Part shown: piece by piece, positions 45,346 to 56,047 of the stretch
Position numbering within the stretch: the stretch's first letter is position 1
Layout of the letters: the number at the start of each line of letters is the position of its first letter
Origin: Cytospora piceicola
Taxonomy: Eukaryota; Ascomycota; Sordariomycetes; Diaporthales; Cytosporaceae
Assembly: GCA_023375675.1 (NCBI GenBank)
Contig: JALQBC010000001.1
Location: 806,001 to 870,000 of the forward strand
Direction: 5' to 3'
Length of the DNA stretch: 64,000 bases
Notes under the pieces: generated by a model
Told to the model about the DNA's origin: nothing
What the model saw: the letters and a program-made list of their open reading frames with translations, nothing else
Database searches by the model: none
Position numbers and translations under genes: made by a program

Positions 45346-46589
45346 CATGAAATAACGTTAAAACAATACAGCTATCAGTAGTTGTCGGCTTGACTCGCAA
45401 CAAGCTCTTGGTTGCTTGTGAATGCGTGGATGAACTCCGCGCGGATTGCGGGGCTATACGCCTCCCATAATTCCCTGGCCTTCTCCACTATGACACTGGT
45501 ACTGTGTACAGAAGCCACGACATCGAGACCGAGACCGAGACCGCGAAGCAAATCCACATCAGGGGAAGAGACACCCGCCGCAACCGTCCTGTGTACTTAC
45601 TGTAGGTATGCACCTCACATTGGCCTGTTCCTATCCTATTCCTACATGTGTCCCTGGGCCCTCCTCCACAAGCAGATTTCCTTTTGAATACCAGTAGATG
45701 GACAACTCCGAAAATTTAAAATCGTCCTTGTTGACGTCTCAAGTGCTTACAAGTACCTACCTAGGTACTTCATTCGATACGTCGACTATTTGCCTGCCCA
45801 GTGTCGTCGCGCTCGGTACACCCGGTGAGTGACATGCAAACCGATCCGGTACGCAAAGACAGTCTGTACGGCTTTGATCATCAACAAGTCGGGCCGACAT
45901 AATCCCCAAACTCCAAGCCAACAAATCGCGGGTTCAAGTCCCGCAGTGAGTCGTTGTTCTTGGATCGACCGGCTCGCTCCGCCCCATCACCCGTCGTATA
46001 CTAAGTAGCTTTGTACACTACATACGATGCGTGCCATGTCCATGCCAGTCGTAGCAACACGCATTCCGCCATGGAGTCGCCTTACGGTGGACCCCGACCC
46101 TGACCCTCCTTATTAGCTTGTCTTCGGCCATGTAAGGGAACGTGACATAGGTTACAGGTACCACAGGCAAACAGGCAAACTGCAGGGTCCGCGGAAAGGG
46201 GCCCAAAAAGGAGCCGCCTCACGGATCACCACATGGCCACTCGCCCGCGCCGTTGCCGCCACCACACCTGCACACGCCCTTCACCGCACCACAATTAATG
46301 TTAATTCTTTACCTAATGATGTCTTTTGCTGATGTGATTGATTATGTTTCGCGAATGCGAGGGAATTTGAATGCGATTCTCGCCCATGGGGAAAACCTGC
46401 CGACTCCCTGGGTCATCGATGGTTCGCCCTCAACCACGTACTACATTCTAAAGTCTGCAGTATTGCTTCGCCCTCGTGATAAACCCCGACCGGACTAGGA
46501 CCACAAAGATATCCGGAAGTATATCCTGCTCCCCTGCATACGCCCAGAGCCCCCACGAGCTTGGCATAGTAACGAACCACGCCTTCGCG
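45346..46589. other. Intergenic region with an isolated B-box-like sequence
   Basis: No protein gene recognised. At about 45929-45945 GCGGGTTCAAGTCCCGC forms a perfect T-arm-like hairpin with a B-box core (GGTTCAAGTCC), but no matching 5' acceptor half or A box was found nearby, so no tRNA is called. A TACCTAGGTA-type palindrome lies at 45754-45769. Confidence 0.4.
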
Positions 46590-48538
46590 ATGCCACATCC
46601 TCCCCCGGACTGCGGCCGCCGCCTCCTCCCCACAATCATCGACAAGCTCGCGCGAGACGAGCCAGACAGGCCATGGTGCTCCTTGCCGCGGGACGACTAT
46701 GATCTCTCCCAGGGTTTCGAAGACATATCATATGCCCGCTATGCCAACGCCATCAACAAGCTGGCATGGTTCATCGAGGGTGCCATCGGCAAATCTACCA
46801 CGTTCGAAACCGTTGCCTATCTTGGAATCTCGGATATTCGCTACCACATCATCCAGATGGCCGTCTGCAAGACGGGCCACAAGGTCCTGTTCTCGTCGCA
46901 AATCAACAGCCAGGCCGTCCATATTTCGCTGATGGAGCAGACCGATTGCAAGGCCATCTTCACAGCCACCGGCGTGCTTGTCAACGACATACTATCAGCT
47001 CGGCCGATGAAGCACGCCGTCATTCCAGCCCTGGACAGCCTTTTGGAGGGAGATGAGGTGCCGCATTATCCGTACGAGAAGACCTTTGAGGAGGCTGAGA
47101 ATGACCCATATGTTATACTTCACACGAGCGGAACAACGGGCGCCCCGGTGAGCATGAGCTTCGAGTGTCTCGAAAGTTAACCAATGCGCTCCGTGCCTTT
47201 GCTGACTATATTCCATAGAAACCCGTCGTATGGAACCATGCATTCATGGCAACGCAGGATCGTCATCTGCTCTTGGGAGATGTAGCAGGCCGTCGGCACT
47301 ATCTGATGCTCAGTCATCCCGGCGAGGGCATCCGTTACATGATCCCCACATCGCCCTTCCACGCCATCTCTTCCGGTTTCGCCATGGTAAGTGCTCATTC
47401 CTCTCCCTGTCTATAGGGTGGCCGCTTGCTCACCCGCTGCACCCAGAGCACAACGGTCTTCGGCAAGGCCGTCCTACTGCCCGGCTTCCGCGACCGCGGG
47501 GTGGACGCCAGCGAGATATGCCAGCTCCTTGCGCGCGCAAACGCTACCAAGGCCTTCTTCGCGCCGTGGATGATGGAGACGATTGCACGGCGGAAAGATG
47601 CTAGGAAGTTTATCGAACCATTAGAAAACGTCGCCTTCGGTGGTGGTAAGTTGACTCTCTCCGTGCCGGTAACGAGCTCTACTTGGCTGACACGTCACCT
47701 CACAGCTGTTCTCTCCTCGTACGCGGCCCGGATATGGGCGACGTACTCAAAAATACAGAACGTCTGGGGCGCAACGGAGTCGCTCGCGCCGCCGCAGCTC
47801 GAGGCCGACGACGGCGACTACGAGTACACCTTTTTCGACGTCTACTCGGGGGGCTACGAGTTCCGCGAGATCAAGGACACGGGCTACGTGACGGAGACGG
47901 GCGAGCCCGGGAACGTATACGAGTTCGTCATGAAGACGAGCGAGGAGGCCGCCCCCACCGCGAGCTGGCACGCGCGCCAGAACATCCGCCCGTCCAACGC
48001 GGAGCCGCCGTACCCCGAGTGGCGGACCGGGGACCTGTGGGCGCCGCACCCGGACCCGGCCAAGGCGCCGCACGCCTGGAAGTTTGTGTGCCGCCGGGAC
48101 GACCTCATCTCCTTCTCGACCGGCGTCAGCGGCCACCCCGCGCCCATCGAGCGGGCCATCAACGAGTCCGGCAAGGCCCACTCGGCCATCCTCATCGGCT
48201 CCGAGCACCGCCAGGCGCTCGCGCTCGTCGAGCTCGCCGGCGGCCACGAGCCGTCGGCCGAGCTGGCGGGCGAGCTGTGGGAGGAGACGATCGAGCCGGC
48301 CAACGAGGCGGCGCAGGCGCACATCCGGGTCGACAGGACGCACGTCCTGCTCGTGCCGGACGGCAGCTTCGTCAGGACGGCCAAGGGGAGCGTGGTGCGG
48401 AAGCTCACCGAGGAGAAGTTCAAGGATAGGATCGCGGAGATTTACGAGAACTTTGGGGACAAATGGCAGGATGCTAAGGAGAGGTACGGGTCGATATCGC
48501 AGTCGACGGAGATTACGGTCGAGATTGTGTCCGAGTGA
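46590..48538 (+). CDS. Free-standing NRPS-like adenylation enzyme (adenylate-forming, no carrier domain)
   Basis: Four exons (46590-47147, 47219-47386, 47447-47645, 47706-48538) give 585 residues. The start MPHPPPDCGRRLLPTIIDKLA is typical of fungal NRPS-like/adenylate-forming reductases. Adenylation core motifs are visible: HTSGTTGAP (phosphate-binding loop, residues ~178-186, just before intron 1), NVWGATES, WRTGDLW, CRRDDLISFSTG and the lysine in TAKGSVVRKL. After this the protein ends (VEIVSE) without a phosphopantetheine attachment motif and without thioesterase or reductase domains, and I find none in the following kilobase. It would activate an unknown carboxylic acid as the acyl-AMP and needs a partner or CoA for the next step. 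The acceptor of intron 2 is ambiguous (47416 or 47446); I prefer the 60-base version because a 30-base intron is too short. Confidence 0.82.
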
Positions 48539-51500
48539 AATGGGCAAAACGGCCAGGCTTCGTGAGTCCAGAAACACGGAGTCCTTTTGGAAGACCGGGA
48601 GGGCAAGAGCAAATAGAATCACCTCTGTAGAGGAGGTAGCCCACATAATATTGGAGGATCTCAGGGGTCCCTGGAAATACCTTGAAAATGGTCTACACAA
48701 GCTGTATGAATATATATCAGTGTGACTGCATGCAGCAGCAGATGGGCAAGTGCTCGGTTGTACATACTTGAGTACCTTCAAGTAGCCAACAAAGGTCACA
48801 CATGCACGCACACCTAGTCTCAGCCATTGCAGTAGTAATTACCCATTGCCTGGACCCAATATTATATTGAGCAACCCCAACAAGCTAATCTGTGTTGACC
48901 ATTGGCTGACCAATTGTATGGCATTTATAGTTGAGTGCGGCAACTTGAAAGGTGGAAGAAAGCAAGCAAGGCCTGTGAAAGGCCAATATTGTTGAAGTTT
49001 AAGACCTCGGGATGTGCACTGTCATTCTGATCATGGGCAAAGGTACAACTTCCTCTACTCTACGACAGCTCTGCATCCCTGTATCACTTTATATTGCTGG
49101 TACTTCTTTATACTCTGCCATGTACTGCTTGTTCTTGCCTTTGGACAACCAAGAACCCACTCGTCATCCCGTAGGGTGGGCTTTTGAAATGACTTGAACT
49201 TCAAGTCCTAGTAACAGACTGGAGGTTGGATCTAGACGCGAATATCAATCTAACGCCCAGACGCGAACGTAACCACACGGGAAGTTCGACACCTAAGATA
49301 CTGATTTCTGGCCAGTAAGCTTGTTTAACATTTGAAGCGTATCCTCAGTTTCTTGCGATAACACATCGTTCGTAGCTTGAAATATTTTGTTCTCTGCATC
49401 TCTTGGCCTGCTGTTAAAATCCATGATGTTCAATGTTGCTGTTGAAAATGATATTTGCGCCTTTCCGTAAGTCTACAAGAGGACTTGCGAGCCGTTGCTT
49501 CTGTCTCTGACCATTGGATGATCAACCAGAAACCATGCGGTCGACTAAATCGGACGGTTCTATTCCATGAACGGCCTAAAATTCCAGTAATCGCCTCCCG
49601 GGCCGATGAGGCGCGATTGGCCCCGCCCCTTGTCTTTGCATCTTGCCAGTGACCATATTGATATCGACCCAATCTTGAAAGTCGCCTCTAGCTGACCGGG
49701 TGAAAAACCCTTAACACGGCGGTAGTATTGCACCCACCTACAGTCCGTTGGGTGGATCTGTAAAGGATTACAGCCAAGAGCCTGAAAACACCCATCCGCC
49801 CTTCTGCCACCGCGATTTTGGGTCGAGCTCAAGTGCTCGCCCAGCCAGGAGGCCCCCTAGCGAATATGTGACCAAGGTCACCTTGCGATACACTGGTCAA
49901 AGGGCTTGAAGGCCTGTCGTGTCTTTCCGATGCTAATCATTGCGGAACACTCCTCTCATACATACAGGTGTACCTCCGATGCCCTGTGGTAAGTAAACCT
50001 TCCTCCATGCTTCGAGTCTTGAGACCTCAGGCTATACCGATAACACGGAACCTTTCCTTTTGCAGACTTACCATTACCTTCGACACGACAATATGTATTG
50101 CTCGATAACGTTTCCCTTCATCTCCTCTGACGCCCCGATAAAGAACCTCAAGCTTGGAACCTACTCCGACCTGCTTCTGCGCGCATCAATCTATATGCTC
50201 AACCAATGTTTCCGAAAGCACGACTTGTGCGGTTCAGTTGTCCATCCCTATAGTGCTGATTAGGTACGAAAGCGACGGTGTAAGACAACGGTTGTCTTGT
50301 GTATATTCTCAGGTACATACACAATGGCCCAGGCAGATCGCATTTCCGTGACTGGGGTCAGGTCACTATTGGTCACTTTCCGTCCAGTCTGCGCAACTGA
50401 AGCAAAGCATCAGGGCTCACTGAAGCTGTCATAGTTATGGCTATGTACCTAGGTAGCCACTGTGGAAAGAGGTTCGGGAGAATGCGACGGCACTTCTCCA
50501 GACATTCGAGCACCGGCAGTTTCTTCACCCCTGAGACCAATTGATACCTTTTGGTTGTCCCTTACTGTCGCCATTGGATTGACTGTTGCTGATAGGGAGA
50601 GTGAGGTGTGTCAGTATGGCGCAGGGGCGAGTACTTCCCAAATCAGCAAGGACAACATCTCACCAGGCACGTAGGTAGGTGCTTGCCTCTTCACATTCCT
50701 GCCTCAGCTAACCCAGTTCAAGAAGGATGGGCTCAACTTATACGACATGTTACATTGCAGGGTTTATTACCCTAGGGTACGCTTCCAACCTTGGAAGGTG
50801 TAGTCTGTTCGAAATCGACGGCGACTGCCCATCTATGCGGGACCGAAGCAATTGCGAATACGGCTCGCTCACTTACCACACTTTGACTAGAAGAACGGGC
50901 CTCTGATACAATACAACTTCCTCCCCAGGCATATCCCAGCCGTGGGCACAGCCATTTCCGCCGCTGTCACTGGCACCCTTCAATGTTGCTGAAGTTGATT
51001 TCGGCCCAACTGGGATACTTGTAAGCAACAATACTAGGAAATATTTCTAGCTTCAGGCGACCAAATTGGAACTTTTGCGCCAGCACCGCGGAGCACCACC
51101 ACTACCACCCAGGCACGCCAACTGACAACCAACCTTTTCACACACACGTCAAGTACGTCAAGTGGTTATACTTATACATCGATTCAGGCGCGTGCTAATA
51201 GGACTAGTGAGAAGATTACCTAGGTATCATCCCGAATATACAGAGCGACGAGGCACCCAGTGGTACCACGACCTCCCTCTCGGCCGCCACGGAGCCGACT
51301 GTTCTCGACGATGCTACCTTTGACGCAACCCCCGTTTCTACAATTTCCAACCTATATCGCACGCAGACTTTCGGCGTATCAGTGTCACGATTCCGCAGAA
51401 TTCCGAGCCTCTTGAGTTCCTGTACCTCCTGTCACTGTCGTTCAGCCTGAGCGGTCAATTAGGACATGGACTTCGACGAAAGAGCTACGGGCGCAATTTG

Positions 51501-53100
51501 AGGCAGTACCTAGGCTGTGACGGCGGCTTTTGCTACTGGTCTCGAGATCCGGAGACAAGTAGGCTCGACCAGTCAATACAGCAGGCACACATTTGGAGAC
51601 ATGATCGATGTATAGGTAGCGCTTCCGGGGGCCAAACCGCGACCAACCGGTGTTCTCTATACAATACCCATCGGCTTGCAGTGTTACAGGAAGATGAACG
51701 CTCAGACGCATCCGCTGTGTCTATGATAATGGCGGCTACCAAAGCTCACGGTTACATCCCAATCACACCAATGCGATTCTCGGAATCTGAGAAATTCCCA
51801 ACGACGACCCGTCCGCGTTCTGACCTAGCCCGAAAACGGTCTATATCATTTCCTACACCGGAACTTCCGTAAAAGTCGTCGTTGGAAGCCCCTTACTGAT
51901 GATTTAGGTATTTAGGTTGGATTTTGCTGCGATGGCCAGCGTCTTCCAACAGCCTTAACCCCATCCCCGGTCCTGGCCCCGGGCCGCCCCGCCCCTTTGG
52001 CCTGCCCTTTAGCTCACCCGCCCATTGTGCCATGTCATCAATACCTACCTAGGTACTCATATACCATTTTTATTCCGGCAATGATATACAACAGGCCTGC
52101 TTCATATTGTTCTAGAATTAATCTATGTGCCTCTTTGGTATCATGTTGCTTTCTGCCTCTCTGGATTCCTTCTTGATCTGGAATCATCTGACCATGTTGA
52201 CTCTTGTATTCCTGACGCAAATCAATCAAAATAACCTCGAAATTTCCTTGACGCAATGACTGTCGTAAATGCATTTGTTGGAACTTCGCCTACAAAATAA
52301 GCCTAGGTGCTGCATGCATGTTTGAAGTACTAAGTCATGTGAGAATGATATTGGTTGCTGTTGTCTGCTAATAGAGCACGAACAGCAAAAATGACAGATT
52401 CAACAGAGATTTGCATAGGAAGCTTTACTTTACAAATCAAGCGCTAGTGACAAAGCGATTCGGTTTGCAGCACTGAAAGCCAGGTAACACCAAACACATG
52501 TGCATGAAGTGATCCAAACAGATGGCTTTAATTTCTCATCCCGAACAAAACAACACCAAAAAGGAAAACTAAAAGCATCCTCATTCTCAGTTTCCAGTCT
52601 TCTAATGTCCTGGAATATTTCTGAGGCATGTAGATCTTCAATCACCAAGGCACGGCTGACAACCAGTACTGCCAGACTGCTAGCCTCGTTGTAGAGGTGA
52701 AGTTGGAGACACGTGATGCTGGCCAATCAGAGAACGATCCCAGCAAGGCGACAAGGCGGTACGCCCGCCTCGTGTAAGTCCATGACGCTACTTACCGGGG
52801 AGGATCCTGCAGCCCCCACGCTAGTCTGTGTTTACTCTGCCATTGCTTTTATTGATGGTATCTCCAAGGTATCCCACCTTTTTAAGCTCATCACCCACCA
52901 CTACCTGCCAGGATACATTCGAATTATAAAGCTCTCTATCTCGTCAACACAAATGTTGGGAAGTTTGAAAGCCCAATAGGCCTTTTCTGTAGTGTAGAGG
53001 TCTTTCCTACTATCATTTGGTCTCTCCTAACTGCCATAAAATCAGGTGCCCACAAAGGCTACTTCCCACTTCTGAAACATAAAAACATGATGGCTTCCAG
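48539..53100. other. Gene-poor region, 4.5 kb
   Basis: No complete gene supported. Palindromic TACCTAGGTA motifs occur near 50445, 50670, 51220, 51504 and 52045. Exon-like fragments appear on the plus strand: 49979-49988 plus 50064 onward (gtaagt...ttgcag between them), and a serine/threonine-rich stretch near 51245-51445. They do not extend into a full gene, and could be decayed genes or noncoding transcripts. Confidence 0.4.
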
Positions 53101-53189
53101 TGACATTCACAGCGAGTGACTGCAATGAGCGGTTTCCAACCACTGACTACGCATTGGGCAGTAGTAACCTCTGAGTCTTTTAAATGGTG

Positions 53190-54580
53190 AGTATCGGACT
53201 AGGAAGTGGCTTCAATAAGCGGGTGCTCGTTACAGCCTCCTTTTCCAGCTCTGACATGTCATGAAGTTCAAGTTATCTAGATAGCAATGAGCTTGAATAG
53301 GCGGGTGCTGATTGTACGCATGTACCTCTTACCCCCTCCCAATGGGTCTTTACGCACTACAAAACCTAAGGTGGTAGTCTGCTGGGACCTAGAGGGCGGG
53401 TGCCAACTAGAGTCTCCTTGATCCTTATATGTACCGTGCAGTTCGGGCCAGAGACCAGCTTCTACTCTAAGTAGCTCTGTTGGTCCTTATACATGTCTAA
53501 ATTCGGCCCAGCAGCCAGAATCAATAGGCAGATACTAATTGCAAACTATTTCGTCTCTATGTAAAGACAAATTTGGCCAACAGCTGGCTTCGGACGAGTT
53601 CTGGCTACAATATCTCCAGTCCCTACAAACAGCAATCTCAGGCCAGCAGCTGGCTGGTTCCCTTGGATAGGTACCAAGTACATTCCGTCTGGAGTTGATG
53701 TATTACAAAGTTCTGGCTAGCTACTTGAGTGCTTAGCTTGTACAGGAGGTCACCTAGGTACAACTACCACCACCCCCGGGTCTTCACATATCGTGAAGTT
53801 CGAGTCACTGCAGCTGGCCTCAATCTGCAGGTTCAATCCTCCTGGTTTTGACATGTCTTGAAATCCGGGCAAACAGCTGGCTGACTTAATCAGGCCGGCA
53901 CAATCTATCCTGGTTTCCATACACTGCAAATTAGGGAAGCAATCAGTTGGCTTCAATGTGAGGGTACTAAGTACAACTGCCCTGCCCTCATGTATTGAAA
54001 GACTGAGTCACTAGGGATCTGGCTGGCTTGGATAGATAGGTACAGCCTTACAGCTTGACATAACCAAAAGTTTGGGACAGAAGCTAGGTGGCTTCAGTTG
54101 GGAGGTGCTCACTGCATACATATGTATGCTCCTGGTCCTAAGACACCGAGATATCGAGTCACTGGACAGTCAGACAGCTTGAATAAGCGGGTACAATTCA
54201 TCCGGTCTTGATATATCACAAGGTTTAGGCCAGGGACTGGTCAACCTAGATAGGCGGGTACTAGATACAATGACCCTCGTCCTCGCTCAACACGAAGTAT
54301 GTCACTGGGCATCCAGCCGGCCTGAATAGGCGGGTACTAGATACAATGACCCTCGTCCTCGCTCAACACGAAGTATGTCACTGGGCATCCAGCCGGCCTA
54401 AATAGGCGGGTACTAGATACAATGACCCTCGTCCTCGCTCAACGAGGAGGATGTCACTGGGCATCCAGCCGGCCTGAATGGGCGGGTACCTGTTACAATG
54501 GCTCTCGCCCTCGCTCAACGCGAAGTTAGCCCATCCTCAGCCAGCCAGCCAGCTTCAATGGGCGAGTGCTAGCCAACCAC
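53190..54580. repeat. Degenerate minisatellite ending in 76-bp tandem copies
   Basis: The motif GCTTGAATAGGCGGGTACT(A) recurs about every 70-85 bases through the interval, e.g. near 53208, 53291, 53390, 54180 and 54250 onward. At 54250, 54326, 54402 and 54478 the spacing is exactly 76 bases. The 54250 and 54326 copies are nearly identical, the 54402 copy carries a small cluster of changes around 54443, and the copy from 54478 is clearly diverged. Copies at the left end have drifted strongly. The array stops about 300 bases before the BTB-like gene. Confidence 0.82.
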
Positions 54581-54701
54581 AGCCCCTATTTGTACCGGAA
54601 CATCTCTCAGTTTGCAGTACCCTAGGGTAGGTAAGTACAAGCCATTGTATCCTCGCTGGTCAATGGGATACGTAGAGGCCGTTACTGACCTCGAGCGAAA
54701 C

Positions 54702-54709
54702 TATTTAAG
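54702..54709 (+). promoter_or_regulatory. Possible TATA-like element of the BTB-like gene
   Basis: TATTTAAG, 172 bases before the ATG at 54881, followed at once by a pyrimidine-rich stretch (CTCTCTCCCC) of the kind where fungal transcription starts. Confidence 0.4.
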
Positions 54710-54880
54710 CTCTCTCCCCTACCCACCCCAACATTCTGCATTCCTTCTCTTCCACCCATCACTCCCGTTCGATCAACTCTGTCTTCTCAAGCTTGAGTCC
54801 CCATCATTCATCAAGCTTCGTTCTCAGCCAGCTTCAAACGTTCAACCCCATCCATACATTGACACTTTCACATCGACATC

Positions 54881-56047
54881 ATGTCCGACGTTGATACCAA
54901 CCAGCATGTCGCCGTTGCCTCTGGCAGTGACACCGACTCGATCATGTCTCTGACCAAGCGCAGCGGCGACGTGACCTTGCGCGGCTCATCTTCCCCCATC
55001 CAGTCTACTGAGGATTCCCAGTCTGACATTCTCGTCGAGTCTGCTTTCAGCGGCAGCGACGCCAACGATGACACCATCCTGAAGGTGCACGTCGTCGGCG
55101 AGGATGATGAGGAGAAGGCGATTGTCTTCTTCGACAAGGATGGAAACGTACGTCTCTCCGAACCTGCATTTGTTGTTGTCTTCTACTTATTTTCATCCCC
55201 ACCTCTCATCATCATTCTTTTCAATGTTGCTAACCTCCTTCGTTATATAGATTGCCGATGAGCACACGAACTTCGGCGACTTCAAGGATTGGAACGATTA
55301 CACCAACTTCTGCCAGCAGGGGTACGTTTTCTCTTCCTCAATTTCCCCGTGCAAAAGCTTTTCTCAACTGCGACAATAAAAGCCATTCAATCAAGGGAAG
55401 TCCACTAATGCACTCACAGCACCCAGCTCAAGGTTCGCCTTGCCGTCTGCAACGATGACGGTGAGACTGTTCGCTACATCAAGCGCAACTACCCCAAGAA
55501 GGCACTCATCGACTTCGGCGGATACTTCGGCGCCTTGTACCGCGTTCAGATGAGAGAGTCGAGAGAGGGCCTGGTTGATTTCGATGATATCAACTACAAG
55601 GACTTCGACCGTCTGTTTCGCCTCATCATGTCTGGCGGTCCCAACAACAAGCCCAACCTCGGCCCCGTCTACAACACCATGATGATCTACATCGAGGTCT
55701 ACATCCTGGCCGACCGCTTCATGATGCCCATGGTCAAGGCCTGGGCCGCGCTCGCCATGGACCAGTACATGCATGGCCAGACCGACTGGGCCACCAGATA
55801 CCAGCGTGAGGTCGTCGAGCGCCCTGATGCTCTCGGACTCGAGGTTGTTCACCAGGAGACACTCCTGGACTTCAACGACTGTTGGGTCCGATCCGAGTAT
55901 CTCCCGGATGACAACCGCCCCGTCCAGCAGCACCGCATCACCCAGTTCCTGCTCAACTACTGCCCCCGCGCCCTGATGCACGACATGCTGCCTCAGCTCC
56001 ACTCCGACCTCGTCCGCGAGATCTGCGCTGCCCTCCTGGCTGTCTAA
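54881..56047 (+). CDS. BTB/POZ-like domain protein
   Basis: Three exons, 54881-55147, 55251-55321 and 55420-56047, encode 321 residues; the introns are 103 and 98 bases. The first ~60 residues are disordered and serine/aspartate-rich (ASGSDTDSIMSL, SSPIQSTEDSQSD). From about residue 65 there is a BTB-like fold: ILKVHVVGEDDEEKAIVFFDKDG, a VRLAVCNDDGE strand, FGALYRVQMRESREGLVDFDDINYKDFDRLFRLIMSGG and the VYILADRFMMPMVKAWAALAMDQYM helix pair. This order matches the many Pezizomycotina BTB proteins of unknown role. No C-terminal partner domain (Kelch, MATH) is present. BTB domains dimerise or recruit Cul3 ligases; which applies here is unknown. The gene is flanked by repeats on both sides, with a minisatellite upstream and 19-bp repeats just past the stop. 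Confidence 0.82.

Noticed and set aside
45770..45955. Second tRNA gene suggested by GCGGGTTCAAGTCCCGC
   Set aside because: No 5' acceptor strand complementary to the 3' side (AGTGAGT), and no A box or anticodon arm at a usable distance.
49979..50270. Small two-exon gene with a gtaagt...ttgcag intron
   Set aside because: The joined frame hits a stop after about 25 residues and has no recognisable domain.
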